Source: an uncultured Clostridia bacterium (lineage in GTDB: Bacteria; Bacillota; Clostridia; Christensenellales; Borkfalkiaceae). Taken from it: a DNA stretch of 53,004 nucleotides. This document shows positions 13,757 to 21,385 of the stretch, in pieces; the stretch's first letter is position 1, and each line of letters opens with the position of its first letter. A model generated the notes under the pieces. That model was not told the DNA's origin. It did not search any database and saw nothing but the letters and a program-made list of their open reading frames with translations. A program made the translations under genes and the position numbers. Location: the NCBI GenBank assembly GCA_947629515.1, contig CANRDY010000008.1:1-53004 (forward strand). Reading direction: 5' to 3'.

Positions 13757-15217
13757 TTAATATCTTACAACGTTTCCGTTTTTATGTATTTCCCCGTCCG
13801 TGCAGTAAACCACATAATCGGGCATATACATATCCCAGGTTGCCTCTTTTTTTATGGCTATCCATTCTTTGATTTTACCGTTATATTTTATTTCTTTGAG
13901 TTCATTACAGAACATAAATGCCGCAGTGCCTATTTCGGCAACGCTATGTCCGAGCGTTACGCCCGAAAGGGCTGAACACAGATAAAACGCCAAATCACCG
14001 ATTTTCTGTACGCCGTCGCCTATCGTCAGGTCTTCGAGCGACAAACAGCAACCAAACGCTTTTTTACCTATCTGCGATACACCGTGCGGTATAACTGCTT
14101 TTTTGAGCGATCTGCAATTGCCGAACGCGCCGTCGCCGATCGAAGAAACATCGCTCGGTATGTCTATATTTTCAAGCAAACGACAACCGTTAAACATATT
14201 ATCGCTTATTTTATCGGCATTGACGGGCAGGGTCGCTTTTTTAAGGGAACTGCACCCCGCAAAAATTCCGTCGGCTATATGGGTCTTGTTCGCCTTTCCC
14301 GAATAATGCATAATCGTAACCGAACCGCAATTCTTGAAAGCATACGCACCCAACAGACAAGAAGGGGGTATAACGATATTCAATAGCGACGAACAGTTCA
14401 AAAAGGCAAACTCGCCTATTTTTCTCACCGTATCGGGCAGAGTTATCGTCTCGAGAAAACAGCAGTTGGAAAAAGCGCAGTCGCCTATCGCTTTAACGGG
14501 CAATATATCGCCCTTTTCGTCACGGTAAATAAAATCTTCGGCATTGACGGCAATGGCGTTCAGATCGTTTATCCCCGTAACGGTTGCGTACGGCTTTTCA
14601 TATTGATATTCGCTCTCCGTAACTTCAAACTTCAACAGCGGAAGCGAGACGAGCGCGGATCTTATGCGCTGTGCGCGGGCGCGAGGTTCTTCCGAAAGTT
14701 TCAGATATGTAACGCCATTGCCGAAAGTTCGTTCAAGCGTTGTGAATTTTTCGCCGTCTTTTCCGACGGCGGGCTGTATGAGCCTTAAAATTTCAGCCGC
14801 GGAGAGATATTCCCCGTTCACGGGCAGATTTATCGAAAGATAACTCTTCCCGCTCCTCTTTACGAATTCTATCTCTTTGTGTATACTGCGCGAGGCGACC
14901 GAATTTTCGCTCACGTAAAATATCACGCCCTTGCACTTGAAGTCGTAAATGTGCGCGCGGGCTTCTATTTCCCAATCTTTGCCGGGACGAAGTTCCCTGT
15001 CGTACCAGACGTGCAGTCCCTCGCCCTGCAATTTGTAGATATCTTCGAATACTTCCTTATAATCCCTGTGCGAATAGCTCACAAAGTAATACTCGTCGGA
15101 GTGCGCGGGCGGAAACCAGTCCCACGCCATTTGTCTGTAATCGGCGCAACTGCGGATCTTTTCTATTTTTTGCTGAACCGTAAGTTCGGTAACGCTCTTA
15201 TCTTCGTCGGTTGACAT
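13757..15217 (-). CDS. TIR domain fused to BspA-type leucine-rich repeats
   Basis: The 486-residue protein has a TIR domain at about 42-160: FVSYSHRDYKEVFEDIYKLQ (box 1), VWYDRELRPGKDW, VIFYVSENSVASR, and SIHKEIEF with E115 as candidate NADase glutamate. A linker follows, then LRR_5/BspA-like repeats from about 260 to 460 of the form AFxNCxSLxxIxIPxxVxxIG. There is no signal peptide or membrane helix, so it is cytosolic. Bacterial TIR domains often degrade NAD+ or make cyclic nucleotide signals in antiviral defence; whether this one does is unknown. The start is ATG 15217 (GGAGAAAAAT before it); the longer frame from 15316 would read a hairpin repeat. It stands alone. Confidence 0.85.
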   Translation of the reverse strand: MSTDEDKSVTELTVQQKIEKIRSCADYRQMAWDWFPPAHSDEYYFVSYSHRDYKEVFEDIYKLQGEGLHVWYDRELRPGKDWEIEARAHIYDFKCKGVIFYVSENSVASRSIHKEIEFVKRSGKSYLSINLPVNGEYLSAAEILRLIQPAVGKDGEKFTTLERTFGNGVTYLKLSEEPRARAQRIRSALVSLPLLKFEVTESEYQYEKPYATVTGINDLNAIAVNAEDFIYRDEKGDILPVKAIGDCAFSNCCFLETITLPDTVRKIGEFAFLNCSSLLNIVIPPSCLLGAYAFKNCGSVTIMHYSGKANKTHIADGIFAGCSSLKKATLPVNADKISDNMFNGCRLLENIDIPSDVSSIGDGAFGNCRSLKKAVIPHGVSQIGKKAFGCCLSLEDLTIGDGVQKIGDLAFYLCSALSGVTLGHSVAEIGTAAFMFCNELKEIKYNGKIKEWIAIKKEATWDMYMPDYVVYCTDGEIHKNGNVVRY

Positions 15218-15271
15218 ATTTTTCTCCCGTATGCGATTGTTTAACCCTTTTTTATGACCGATTTTTGAAGT

Positions 15272-15303
15272 GCGGCGGGCGCGATTAAAATCGCGCCCGC
15301 CGC
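15272..15303. repeat. Family F hairpin
   Basis: GCGGCGGGCGCGAT, loop TAAA, exact complement. It lies between the kduD stop and the TIR-LRR start; no T-tract. Confidence 0.7.
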
Positions 15304-15331
15304 TTATTAACCGCAAATTTTACTTCGGCTG

Positions 15332-16084
15332 TTATCTGCCCAGCCAGCCGCCGTCGACGGCTATCGTAAAGCCGTTTACGTAGTCGCTCGCCGCCGAGGC
15401 GAGGAACACCGCCGCGCCCTCGATATCTTCGGGCGTTCCCCAACGTCCCGCGGGGATACGCGCAAGTATATCCGCGCTTCTCTCTTCGTCCTGCCTCAAA
15501 GCCTGAGTGTTGTTGGTCGCCATATATCCCGGCGCAATGCCGTTGACGTTCACGCCGTACTTCGCCCATTCGTTTGCGAGGGTCATGGTAATTCCGCGTA
15601 TCGCCGACTTCGAAGCCGTGTACGAGGGCACGCGTATGCCGCCCTGATACGAGAGCATAGAGGCGATGTTTATGATCTTGCCGCCCGAGTGTTGCTTTAT
15701 GAACTGTTTGCCGACCGCCTGTATAAGGAAGAACACCGTTTTTAAGTTTACGTTCATAACGGTATCCCAATTCTCTTCTGAAAAGTCGATGCTGTCCTGA
15801 CGTTTGATTATGCCCGCGTTGTTGACGAGGATATCGACTCTGCCGAATTCGGCGACGGTTTCGTCGATGACGCGGGGTATTACCTGAGTTGAACCGAGGT
15901 CGGCGATGACGTTATAAAAATTATCGCCGAGCATAGCCGCCGTTTCGTCGCTCGGACGGCGGGAGACGCCCGCAACTTTCGCGCCCGCTTCGACGTAGGC
16001 TCTGCAAATGCCCTGACCTAATCCCGTGTTACTGCCCGTGACTATCGCCACTTTGCCTTTTAAGCTGAATTTATCGAGTATCAT
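15332..16084 (-). CDS. kduD: KduD-like short-chain dehydrogenase
   Basis: The 250-residue protein probably reduces 2,5-diketo-3-deoxygluconate (from KduI) to 2-keto-3-deoxygluconate with NAD(P)H. SDR motifs are the TGSNTGLG cofactor loop (16-23), NNAG (88-91), and S142, Y155-x3-K159 (SYTASKSA). The sequence (ILDKFSLKGKVAIVTG start, VDGGWLGR end) is of KduD type, though gluconate 5-dehydrogenase-like SDRs are close. ATG 16084 has GGGGAGGAG before it; the frame to 16279 reads across the promoter and a repeat. It is transcribed alone from the promoter at 16130-16158, away from the rest of the uronate genes. Confidence 0.85.
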   Translation of the reverse strand: MILDKFSLKGKVAIVTGSNTGLGQGICRAYVEAGAKVAGVSRRPSDETAAMLGDNFYNVIADLGSTQVIPRVIDETVAEFGRVDILVNNAGIIKRQDSIDFSEENWDTVMNVNLKTVFFLIQAVGKQFIKQHSGGKIINIASMLSYQGGIRVPSYTASKSAIRGITMTLANEWAKYGVNVNGIAPGYMATNNTQALRQDEERSADILARIPAGRWGTPEDIEGAAVFLASAASDYVNGFTIAVDGGWLGR

Positions 16085-16129
16085 ATTTGCTCCTCCCCCG
16101 AAAAAATTTTTTTGTTTGACACGTAAACT

Positions 16130-16158
16130 ATAATATACCACTTTTTGACTTTTTGCAA
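16130..16158 (-). promoter_or_regulatory. kduD promoter
   Basis: On the minus strand, TTGCAA (16158-16153), 17 bases, TATTAT (16135-16130), 46 bases before ATG 16084. GTTT...AAAC arms flank the likely start region (16114-16128) and could bind a regulator. Confidence 0.6.
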
Positions 16159-16210
16159 GAGTTTTTAAAAAATAGAACGTAAAAAGTGTGCGGCGGCTGT
16201 TCAACGGGAA

Positions 16211-16344
16211 GCGGCGGGGCGGGCTGTTTTCACAGCCCGCCCCGCCGCAAGCGTTCCGCTTGACTATGTGTCTTAACAACGGGGAAGCGGGATGGTATAT
16301 AAGCTGTTCAACGGGAAGCGGCGGCGCAGGTACTGCGCCGCCGC
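16211..16344. repeat. F hairpin, inverted family A repeat, F hairpin
   Basis: F hairpin 16211-16248 (GCGGCGGGGCGGGCTGT arm), family A on the minus strand 16249-16317, and F hairpin 16318-16344 (GCGGCGGCGCAG/CTGCGCCGCCGC). A partial A end lies at 16194-16210. Confidence 0.7.
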
Positions 16345-16360
16345 GATTTTAAATAATAAC

Positions 16361-16563
16361 TGTCACCCTGAGCAAGCGAAGCGCGTCGAACGGGTCTATT
16401 CCGCAGTATAGCGGAGTAATTATTACAGAACGGTGGGGGTCGGTTTCAAAGTGCCCCGAGCAGACCACGTGGGGATTCTCTCGGTCAATCGCTTCACGCA
16501 CTTTGTGCGTGAAGTCTCATATCCCTCGAAATGACAGTGCCTTATGTTGCTCCGATGATATTT
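16361..16563 (+). repeat. Composite C/D element
   Basis: C end TGTCACCCTGAGCAAGCG; interior hairpin CTTCACGCAC-TTT-GTGCGTGAAG; D end CTCGAAATGACAGTGCC and flank. The interior differs from the copies at 7951 and 31393, showing module exchange. Confidence 0.7.
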
Positions 16564-16570
16564 GGGATAC

Positions 16571-16628
16571 ACCCCCTCAGTCTGTTACACAGACAGCTCC
16601 CCCTCGTCGCAGACGAGGGGGAGCGAAT
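16571..16628 (+). repeat. Family G double hairpin
   Basis: CCCCTCAGTCTG-TTACA-CAGAC, then GCTCCCCCTCGTC...GACGAGGGGGAGCG. Confidence 0.65.
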
Positions 16629-16664
16629 AGGGTTAAGCATTAATGCAAAAAGGGGAGCGAATAA

Positions 16665-16692
16665 GCGGCGGGGCGCAAATGCGCCCCGCCGC
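16665..16692. repeat. Family F hairpin
   Basis: GCGGCGGGGCGC, loop AAAT, exact complement; sits at the upstream end of the family E array. Confidence 0.7.
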
Positions 16693-16697
16693 ACGCT

Positions 16698-16822
16698 TTT
16701 CACCACAACTTTTGCCGTGAGGCAAAAATTTCACTTGCGGCGGAACGCCGCAAATTTCACTTTCGCGTAGCGAAAATTTAACTTTTTGCGACAGCAAAAA
16801 ATTTCACCGCGGCAACCGCCGC
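16698..16822 (+). repeat. Family E hairpin array
   Basis: Successive stems TTTGCC/GGCAAA, GCGGCG/CGCCGC, TCGC/GCGA, TTTGC/GCAAA and GCGG/CCGC, joined by the near-constant linker AAATTTCACTT (one AAATTTAACTT). Stem sequence changes completely from unit to unit while the linker is kept. Confidence 0.8.
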
Positions 16823-16824
16823 TT

Positions 16825-16917
16825 CCCGTTGAACAGCCGCATGCTTGTCTACCGTTCCGCCGTTAAGACACTTGGTCAAGCGGAACGCTTGCGAAGCATA
16901 TACGAAGTTTAACGGGA
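16825..16917 (+). repeat. Family A repeat joined to an inverted family B end
   Basis: The A copy (16825-16892) runs into GAAGCATATACGAAGTTTAA, the reverse complement of the B start. This repeat ends 22 bases beyond the stop of the P-type ATPase. Confidence 0.7.
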
Positions 16918-16939
16918 GCAAAGGGAGCGAATGTTTTAA

Positions 16940-19570
16940 TCATTCGCTCCCCATGCGCTTGCGCTGTATCATCCGCACTATTGCCTTCTGAAGCTCGACG
17001 AGGGGGATAATGGCGGCGGCGCAACTCAGGGATATCAGCCACTCAACGCCGCTTAAAGGACAAGTTCCGAAAAATGGATAAAGGGGCGGAATGAGCGCTG
17101 CGGCAAGGGTCAGGGCGCAACCCGCCAACGCCGAAAGGCAAAGTAGCCAATTTGAAAATATCCCCTTTTGAAAGACGCTCGCCGTGCGCGAACGCAGGTT
17201 AAAGGCGTGGAAGAGCTGTATAAAACACAGGCACACGAACGCCATCGTCATGGGCACGCCGCCGTTCATAACGCCGTCGGGCAAGGCGTATTCCCCTATG
17301 CAGAACGCCGTGAACACCAGCGCGGTCTGCAACGCGCCCTGTATGAGGATATCCCTGCCCGTATCCCCCGCAAACAGCGACGAAGCGCGCTTCCTCGGCG
17401 GCTTTTGCATCACGTCTTTTTCGGCCCTTTCCGCTCCGAGCGCGAGCGCGGGGAGCGAGTCGGTGACAAGGTTCACCCAGAGTATCATAACGGGCGTTAA
17501 AAACCTCACGCCGAGAATTACCGAAGCTATAAAAAGGCATAACGCCTCGGCAATGTTCGCCGAAAGCAAAAACTGAACGGCTTTTATGACGTTCGCATAG
17601 ATCTTTCTGCCCTCTTCGACGGCGTCGACTATGGTTGCGAAGTTGTCGTCGGCAAGCACCAGATCGCTCGCTTCCTTTGCGACTTCCGTGCCCGTAACGC
17701 CCATTCCCACGCCTATGTCCGCCTCTTTCAAAGAGGGGGCGTCGTTTACGCCGTCGCCCGTCATTGCCGTCACCTTGTTCAGGGCTTTGAACGCCTTTAC
17801 TATCCTCGTCTTGTGCTCGGGGCTTACCCTTGCGAACACGCAGTAATTCTGTATGTTGGAACCGAGATATTCGTCGGACATTCCGTCCAGCTCCGCTCCC
17901 GTGGCGCACAGTCCGCCGTCGGTCAGAATACCCAGCTCGCGGGCGATCGCCTCCGCCGTGCGCAGGTGATCGCCCGTAATCATAACGGGCTTCATTCCCG
18001 CCGTGCGGCACTTTTCGACGGCGGCTTTTACCTCTTCCCGCGGCGGGTCGTACATGCCCGCAAGCCCCGCGAATATAAGCCCTTGTTCTTCCGTCGAGCC
18101 GTCCTCGCGGTAAGCACCCGCAAGCACGCGCAGCGCGCCCTTCGCCATCTCATCGTTCTGCGCCGTTATTTGGGCTATATCCCCGTCCGAAATGGGGCGC
18201 ACGCCCCCTTTGTCGAGTATATAAGCGCACCTTTTTATAAGCTCGTCGGGCGCGCCCTTTGTGTATGCGCGCAGTGCGCCGTCGGTGGTCTTGTTGACCG
18301 TCGTCATCAGTTTTCTTACGCTGTCGAAGGGCGCTTCGTCCACCCGTTCGCGCAGGCGTGAAAATTCCCCGAAGCCCTCGCCCTTTTCGCCGAAGAAGCG
18401 GGCTATGAGAGCCGTCTCGGTGGGGTCGCCCTCAAGCCCGCCGTCCGCCGCCGCGCCGTCGTTGCAAAGGCAGAATATATCCCTTAAAACAGCCTCGTCG
18501 CCCGAGGGGGAGTACAGCCGTTTAACGGTCATTCTGTTTAAGGTCAAAGTGCCCGTCTTGTCGGTGCATATCACCTCGCAGCAGCCCAGCGTTTCGACGG
18601 CGGCAAGTTTTTTTACGACGGCGTTCTTTCTGCTCATCTTCTGCACGCCGAGGGCGAGCACCACCGTCACCGTCGCGGGAAGCCCCTCGGGTATAGCCGC
18701 AACGGCAATGGCGACTGCCGTCATAAAGGTCTCGGCAAAGCCGCCCTCTCCGCGCGCGAACGACACCGCGAATATTATCGCCGCCGTGACGAGCACGATT
18801 ATCGATAAAACTTTCGCCGTGCCCGCAAGCTGTTTTGTAAGGGGGGACGGCTCTTCTTTCGCCTCGTCGAGCATACCCGCGATTTTGCCTATCTCGGTGT
18901 CCATGCCCGTCGCGCACACCACGCCCGCGCCCCTGCCGTACACTATCTTCGATCCCGAATACGCCATATCCGTCCTGTCGGCGAGGGGGCTGTCGTCGCC
19001 GACGGGCAGGGGCTGTTTTTCGACGGGCGCGCTCTCGCCCGTCAGCGCGGACTCCTCGGCTTTGAGGGAGTGCGCGGTCAAAATTCTCATATCCGCGGGA
19101 ACGGCGCACCCCGCTTCGAGCAGTACTATATCCCCCCTGACCACCTCTCGCGCGGGCACCGTTTTTTGTGAACCGCCGCGCAGGACCTTTGCCTCGGGTC
19201 GGGTCTGCGCCCTCAAAGCGGCGAGCGCGTTCTCGGCGCGGTTCTCCTGCAAAAAGCCGATGAGGGCGTTCAGCACGACTATCGCAAGGATAATGCCCGC
19301 CTCGGCAAGCTCCGAAAGGTCGTCCCCGCCCGTCAAATGCCCGTACACCGCAAACCCCGCCGAAACGCCCGCGGCGGCAAGCAGTACGAGTATCATTCCG
19401 TCTTTGAACTGCGCCAGAAAGCGCAAAAAGGCGTTCTTTCTCTTCTTTTCCTTTAAGGCGTTCTCGCCGTCCGCGGCAAGCCGAAGCCGCGCTTCTTCTT
19501 CCGAAAGCCCCTGCGGGTCGGCGTTCAGTAATTTGAGAACGTCCTCTGCGTTTGCCGAATGAAAGTTCAT
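16940..19570 (-). CDS. P-type Ca2+-transporting ATPase
   Basis: The 876-residue P2A-type cation ATPase probably exports Ca2+ from the cytoplasm using ATP. It has an N-terminal cation-ATPase domain (LSEEEARLRLAADGENALKE), the TGES-type actuator motif (ALTGESAPVEK), a PEGLP membrane motif (VAAIPEGLPATV), DKTGTLT at about residue 336, MTGDGVNDAPSLKEADIGV, and a C-terminal membrane bundle with NLVTDSLPALALG. Length is normal for bacterial LMCA1/PacL-type pumps. AGGAG precedes ATG 19570. It is divergent from the KDPG aldolase gene and has no obvious functional link to the uronate genes. Confidence 0.92.
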   Translation of the reverse strand: MNFHSANAEDVLKLLNADPQGLSEEEARLRLAADGENALKEKKRKNAFLRFLAQFKDGMILVLLAAAGVSAGFAVYGHLTGGDDLSELAEAGIILAIVVLNALIGFLQENRAENALAALRAQTRPEAKVLRGGSQKTVPAREVVRGDIVLLEAGCAVPADMRILTAHSLKAEESALTGESAPVEKQPLPVGDDSPLADRTDMAYSGSKIVYGRGAGVVCATGMDTEIGKIAGMLDEAKEEPSPLTKQLAGTAKVLSIIVLVTAAIIFAVSFARGEGGFAETFMTAVAIAVAAIPEGLPATVTVVLALGVQKMSRKNAVVKKLAAVETLGCCEVICTDKTGTLTLNRMTVKRLYSPSGDEAVLRDIFCLCNDGAAADGGLEGDPTETALIARFFGEKGEGFGEFSRLRERVDEAPFDSVRKLMTTVNKTTDGALRAYTKGAPDELIKRCAYILDKGGVRPISDGDIAQITAQNDEMAKGALRVLAGAYREDGSTEEQGLIFAGLAGMYDPPREEVKAAVEKCRTAGMKPVMITGDHLRTAEAIARELGILTDGGLCATGAELDGMSDEYLGSNIQNYCVFARVSPEHKTRIVKAFKALNKVTAMTGDGVNDAPSLKEADIGVGMGVTGTEVAKEASDLVLADDNFATIVDAVEEGRKIYANVIKAVQFLLSANIAEALCLFIASVILGVRFLTPVMILWVNLVTDSLPALALGAERAEKDVMQKPPRKRASSLFAGDTGRDILIQGALQTALVFTAFCIGEYALPDGVMNGGVPMTMAFVCLCFIQLFHAFNLRSRTASVFQKGIFSNWLLCLSALAGCALTLAAALIPPLYPFFGTCPLSGVEWLISLSCAAAIIPLVELQKAIVRMIQRKRMGSE

Positions 19571-19730
19571 CTTTTTCTCCTTTTTTGGTTTAATTTCCCG
19601 CGGGGCGGTGAAGCAACTTGCGGGGGACGGAAGGATCGCACTGCGGGGTTCTTTACTATGTAAAGTATGCGCTATCTCCGCAAAAAAAATTTTATGTCAC
19701 AAAAATGTATAAAACAGTCCGAAAAGTGTA

Positions 19731-19759
19731 TTGAAGGTTGGGACGGGTGTATTTATAAT
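19731..19759 (+). promoter_or_regulatory. KDPG aldolase promoter
   Basis: TTGAAG (19731-19736), 17 bases, TATAAT (19754-19759). Direct repeats GTCACAAAAA lie on both sides (19696-19705 and 19791-19800) and might be regulator sites. Confidence 0.6.
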
Positions 19760-19810
19760 AGTGTTGTTAAATAATAAAAATTGTGCTTTTGTCACAAAAA
19801 AGAGGTAATT

Positions 19811-20794
19811 ATGACGGTCAAAGAGAAGATAGACGCGCTTGTGGAAGAACTCGGTAACGTGGGGATCGTGCCCGTTATCAAGCTCGACAAAGTAGAGAAC
19901 GCCGAACGCCTTGCGGAAGCCCTGAGAAAGGGCGGGATAAACTGTGCGGAAGTCACTTTCCGCGCGGCGGGAGCGGACGAGGTCATACGCCGTATGACAA
20001 AGGCTTTCCCCGACATGCTTGTGGGGGCGGGCACAGTTCTGACCTGCGAGCAGGCGGACGCGGCTGTTGCGGCGGGGGCTAAGTTCTGCGTTGCGCCGGG
20101 GCTTAATCCCAAGGTGGTAAAGCATTGCCTCGATAACGGCGTGCCTTTTGCGCCCGGTCTTTCTTCGGCGAGCGAGATAGAGCAGGCTCTCGAACTCGGG
20201 CTGGACTTCGCAAAGTTCTTCCCCGCGGAACAGGCGGGCGGGCTTGCCTACATAAAGTCGGTATGCGGACCGTACGCCACCATGCGCTTTATGCCGACGG
20301 GCGGGGTGACTGCGGACAACCTCAATTCATACCTTGCCTATGATAAAATAGTATGCTGCGGCGGAAGCTGGATAGTACCTTCCAAGCTCTTGCAGGCGGA
20401 GGATTGGGAGGGCATAACCGCCCTTTGCCGCGAGGCGATAGACAAGATGCTCGGCTTTACCATGGTTCACGTGGGAATAAACTGCGCGAACCCCGAAGAG
20501 GCGGAAAAGGTAGCCGACGAGTTCGACGCGGCGTTCGGCTTTGCCAAAAAGGTGGGCAACAGCTCGGTGTTCGCCTCGACGTATATGGAGATGATGAAAA
20601 AGCCCTTCAAGGGCACGAACGGGCACATAGCCGTTGCGACCAATTCGGTAAAGCGCGCCGTATATCAGCTTAAACTGCGCGGCTTCGACATAGACGAAAG
20701 TTCGATAAAGTACAACGCCGAGGGCGTTATGAACGTGGCGTATTTGAGGCATGAGTTTGGGGGGTTTGCGGTGCATTTGGTGTTGAAGAAATAA
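19811..20794 (+). CDS. eda: KDPG/KHG aldolase with C-terminal VOC-like domain
   Basis: The 327-residue protein cleaves 2-keto-3-deoxy-6-phosphogluconate to pyruvate and glyceraldehyde-3-phosphate, the last step of the uronate route. The aldolase domain is about 1-213, with E47 in CAEVTFRAA and the Schiff-base lysine K135 in DFAKFFPAE. About 114 further residues (from FTMVHVGINCANPEEAEKVA to FAVHLVLKK) look like one VOC/glyoxalase-type module, absent from the usual aldolase of about 210 residues. ATG 19811 has AGAGG upstream; the frame from 19781 starts within the promoter region. First gene of the plus-strand uronate locus. Confidence 0.88.
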   Translation: MTVKEKIDALVEELGNVGIVPVIKLDKVENAERLAEALRKGGINCAEVTFRAAGADEVIRRMTKAFPDMLVGAGTVLTCEQADAAVAAGAKFCVAPGLNPKVVKHCLDNGVPFAPGLSSASEIEQALELGLDFAKFFPAEQAGGLAYIKSVCGPYATMRFMPTGGVTADNLNSYLAYDKIVCCGGSWIVPSKLLQAEDWEGITALCREAIDKMLGFTMVHVGINCANPEEAEKVADEFDAAFGFAKKVGNSSVFASTYMEMMKKPFKGTNGHIAVATNSVKRAVYQLKLRGFDIDESSIKYNAEGVMNVAYLRHEFGGFAVHLVLKK

Positions 20795-21048
20795 CTCCCG
20801 TTAAACTTCGTATATGCTTCGCAAGCGTTCCGCTTGACCAAGTGTCTTAACGTCGTTGAGGTAATACGGCGGATAGGCTGTTCAACATAAAGCGGTGTCG
20901 CGCTTGCGTTTTTGCTCAGTAAGGCTAACGCCTTCGGTACGACACTTACGTCATTGTAAGCTCCTGTCGCAAAATCCGCGCGCTCCTTGCATAACTCGCA
21001 TCTCCGAAGTTTCTCACTTCGTAATTGCAATTTACTTCGTTCTTACAT
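20795..21048 (-). repeat. Family B repeat with an embedded family A copy
   Basis: The B start (CCCGTTAAACTTCGTATATG), an inverted A copy (20821-20885), then B hairpins CTTAC-GTCATT-GTAAG (20945-20960) and CGAAGT-TTCTC-ACTTCG. The gap 20795-21385 is repeats up to the ribosome site of kdgK. Confidence 0.7.
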
Positions 21049-21160
21049 TTTAAATAATATCGGAGCGCATTAAGGCACTGTCATTTCGAGGGATATGAGA
21101 CCCGCGCAAGCGGGCGATTGACCGAGAGAATCCCCCCGTGGTCCGTGCTTGCTCTTTGAA
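21049..21160 (-). repeat. Family D end
   Basis: GGAGCGCATTAAGGCACTGTCATTTCGAG and the short hairpin CCCGC-GCAA-GCGGG, then a stretch shared with C/D interiors (GACCGAGAGAATC, GTGGTCCGTGCTTGCTC). Confidence 0.6.
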
Positions 21161-21189
21161 ACTGACACCCAATTCCAAAATAATCTACA

Positions 21190-21346
21190 CCTTAACTTTT
21201 TTGCGACAGCAAAAAAATTTCACTTTTTACCGCAGGTAAAAAATTTCACTTTTTGCGACAGCAAAAAATTTCACTTGCACGCAGTGCAAATTTCACTTTT
21301 TTGCCGCAAGGCAAAAACCCCGCCGCGGGCACAGCCCGCTTCACAA
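21190..21346 (+). repeat. Family E hairpin array
   Basis: Six hairpins: TTTTTTGC/GCAAAAAA, TTTACC/GGTAAA, TTTGC/GCAAA, GCAC/GTGC, TTTTGCC/GGCAAAA and GCGGGC/GCCCGC, mostly linked by AAATTTCACTT. It ends 40 bases before the kdgK start, so it may be in that transcript's leader. Confidence 0.8.
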
Positions 21347-21385
21347 AATCAAAAAAATTAAAATCTTCATAAAAGGAGAAAAAAC

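Noticed and set aside
18261-19562. 433-codon plus-strand frame across the P-type ATPase gene
   Set aside because: Ser/Ala/Pro-rich shadow of the well-supported ATPase frame, with no start signals.
21190-21346. CRISPR array
   Set aside because: Spacing is irregular, the variable parts are self-complementary hairpins of 4-8 bp, the constant part is only about 11 bases, and no cas genes are near.
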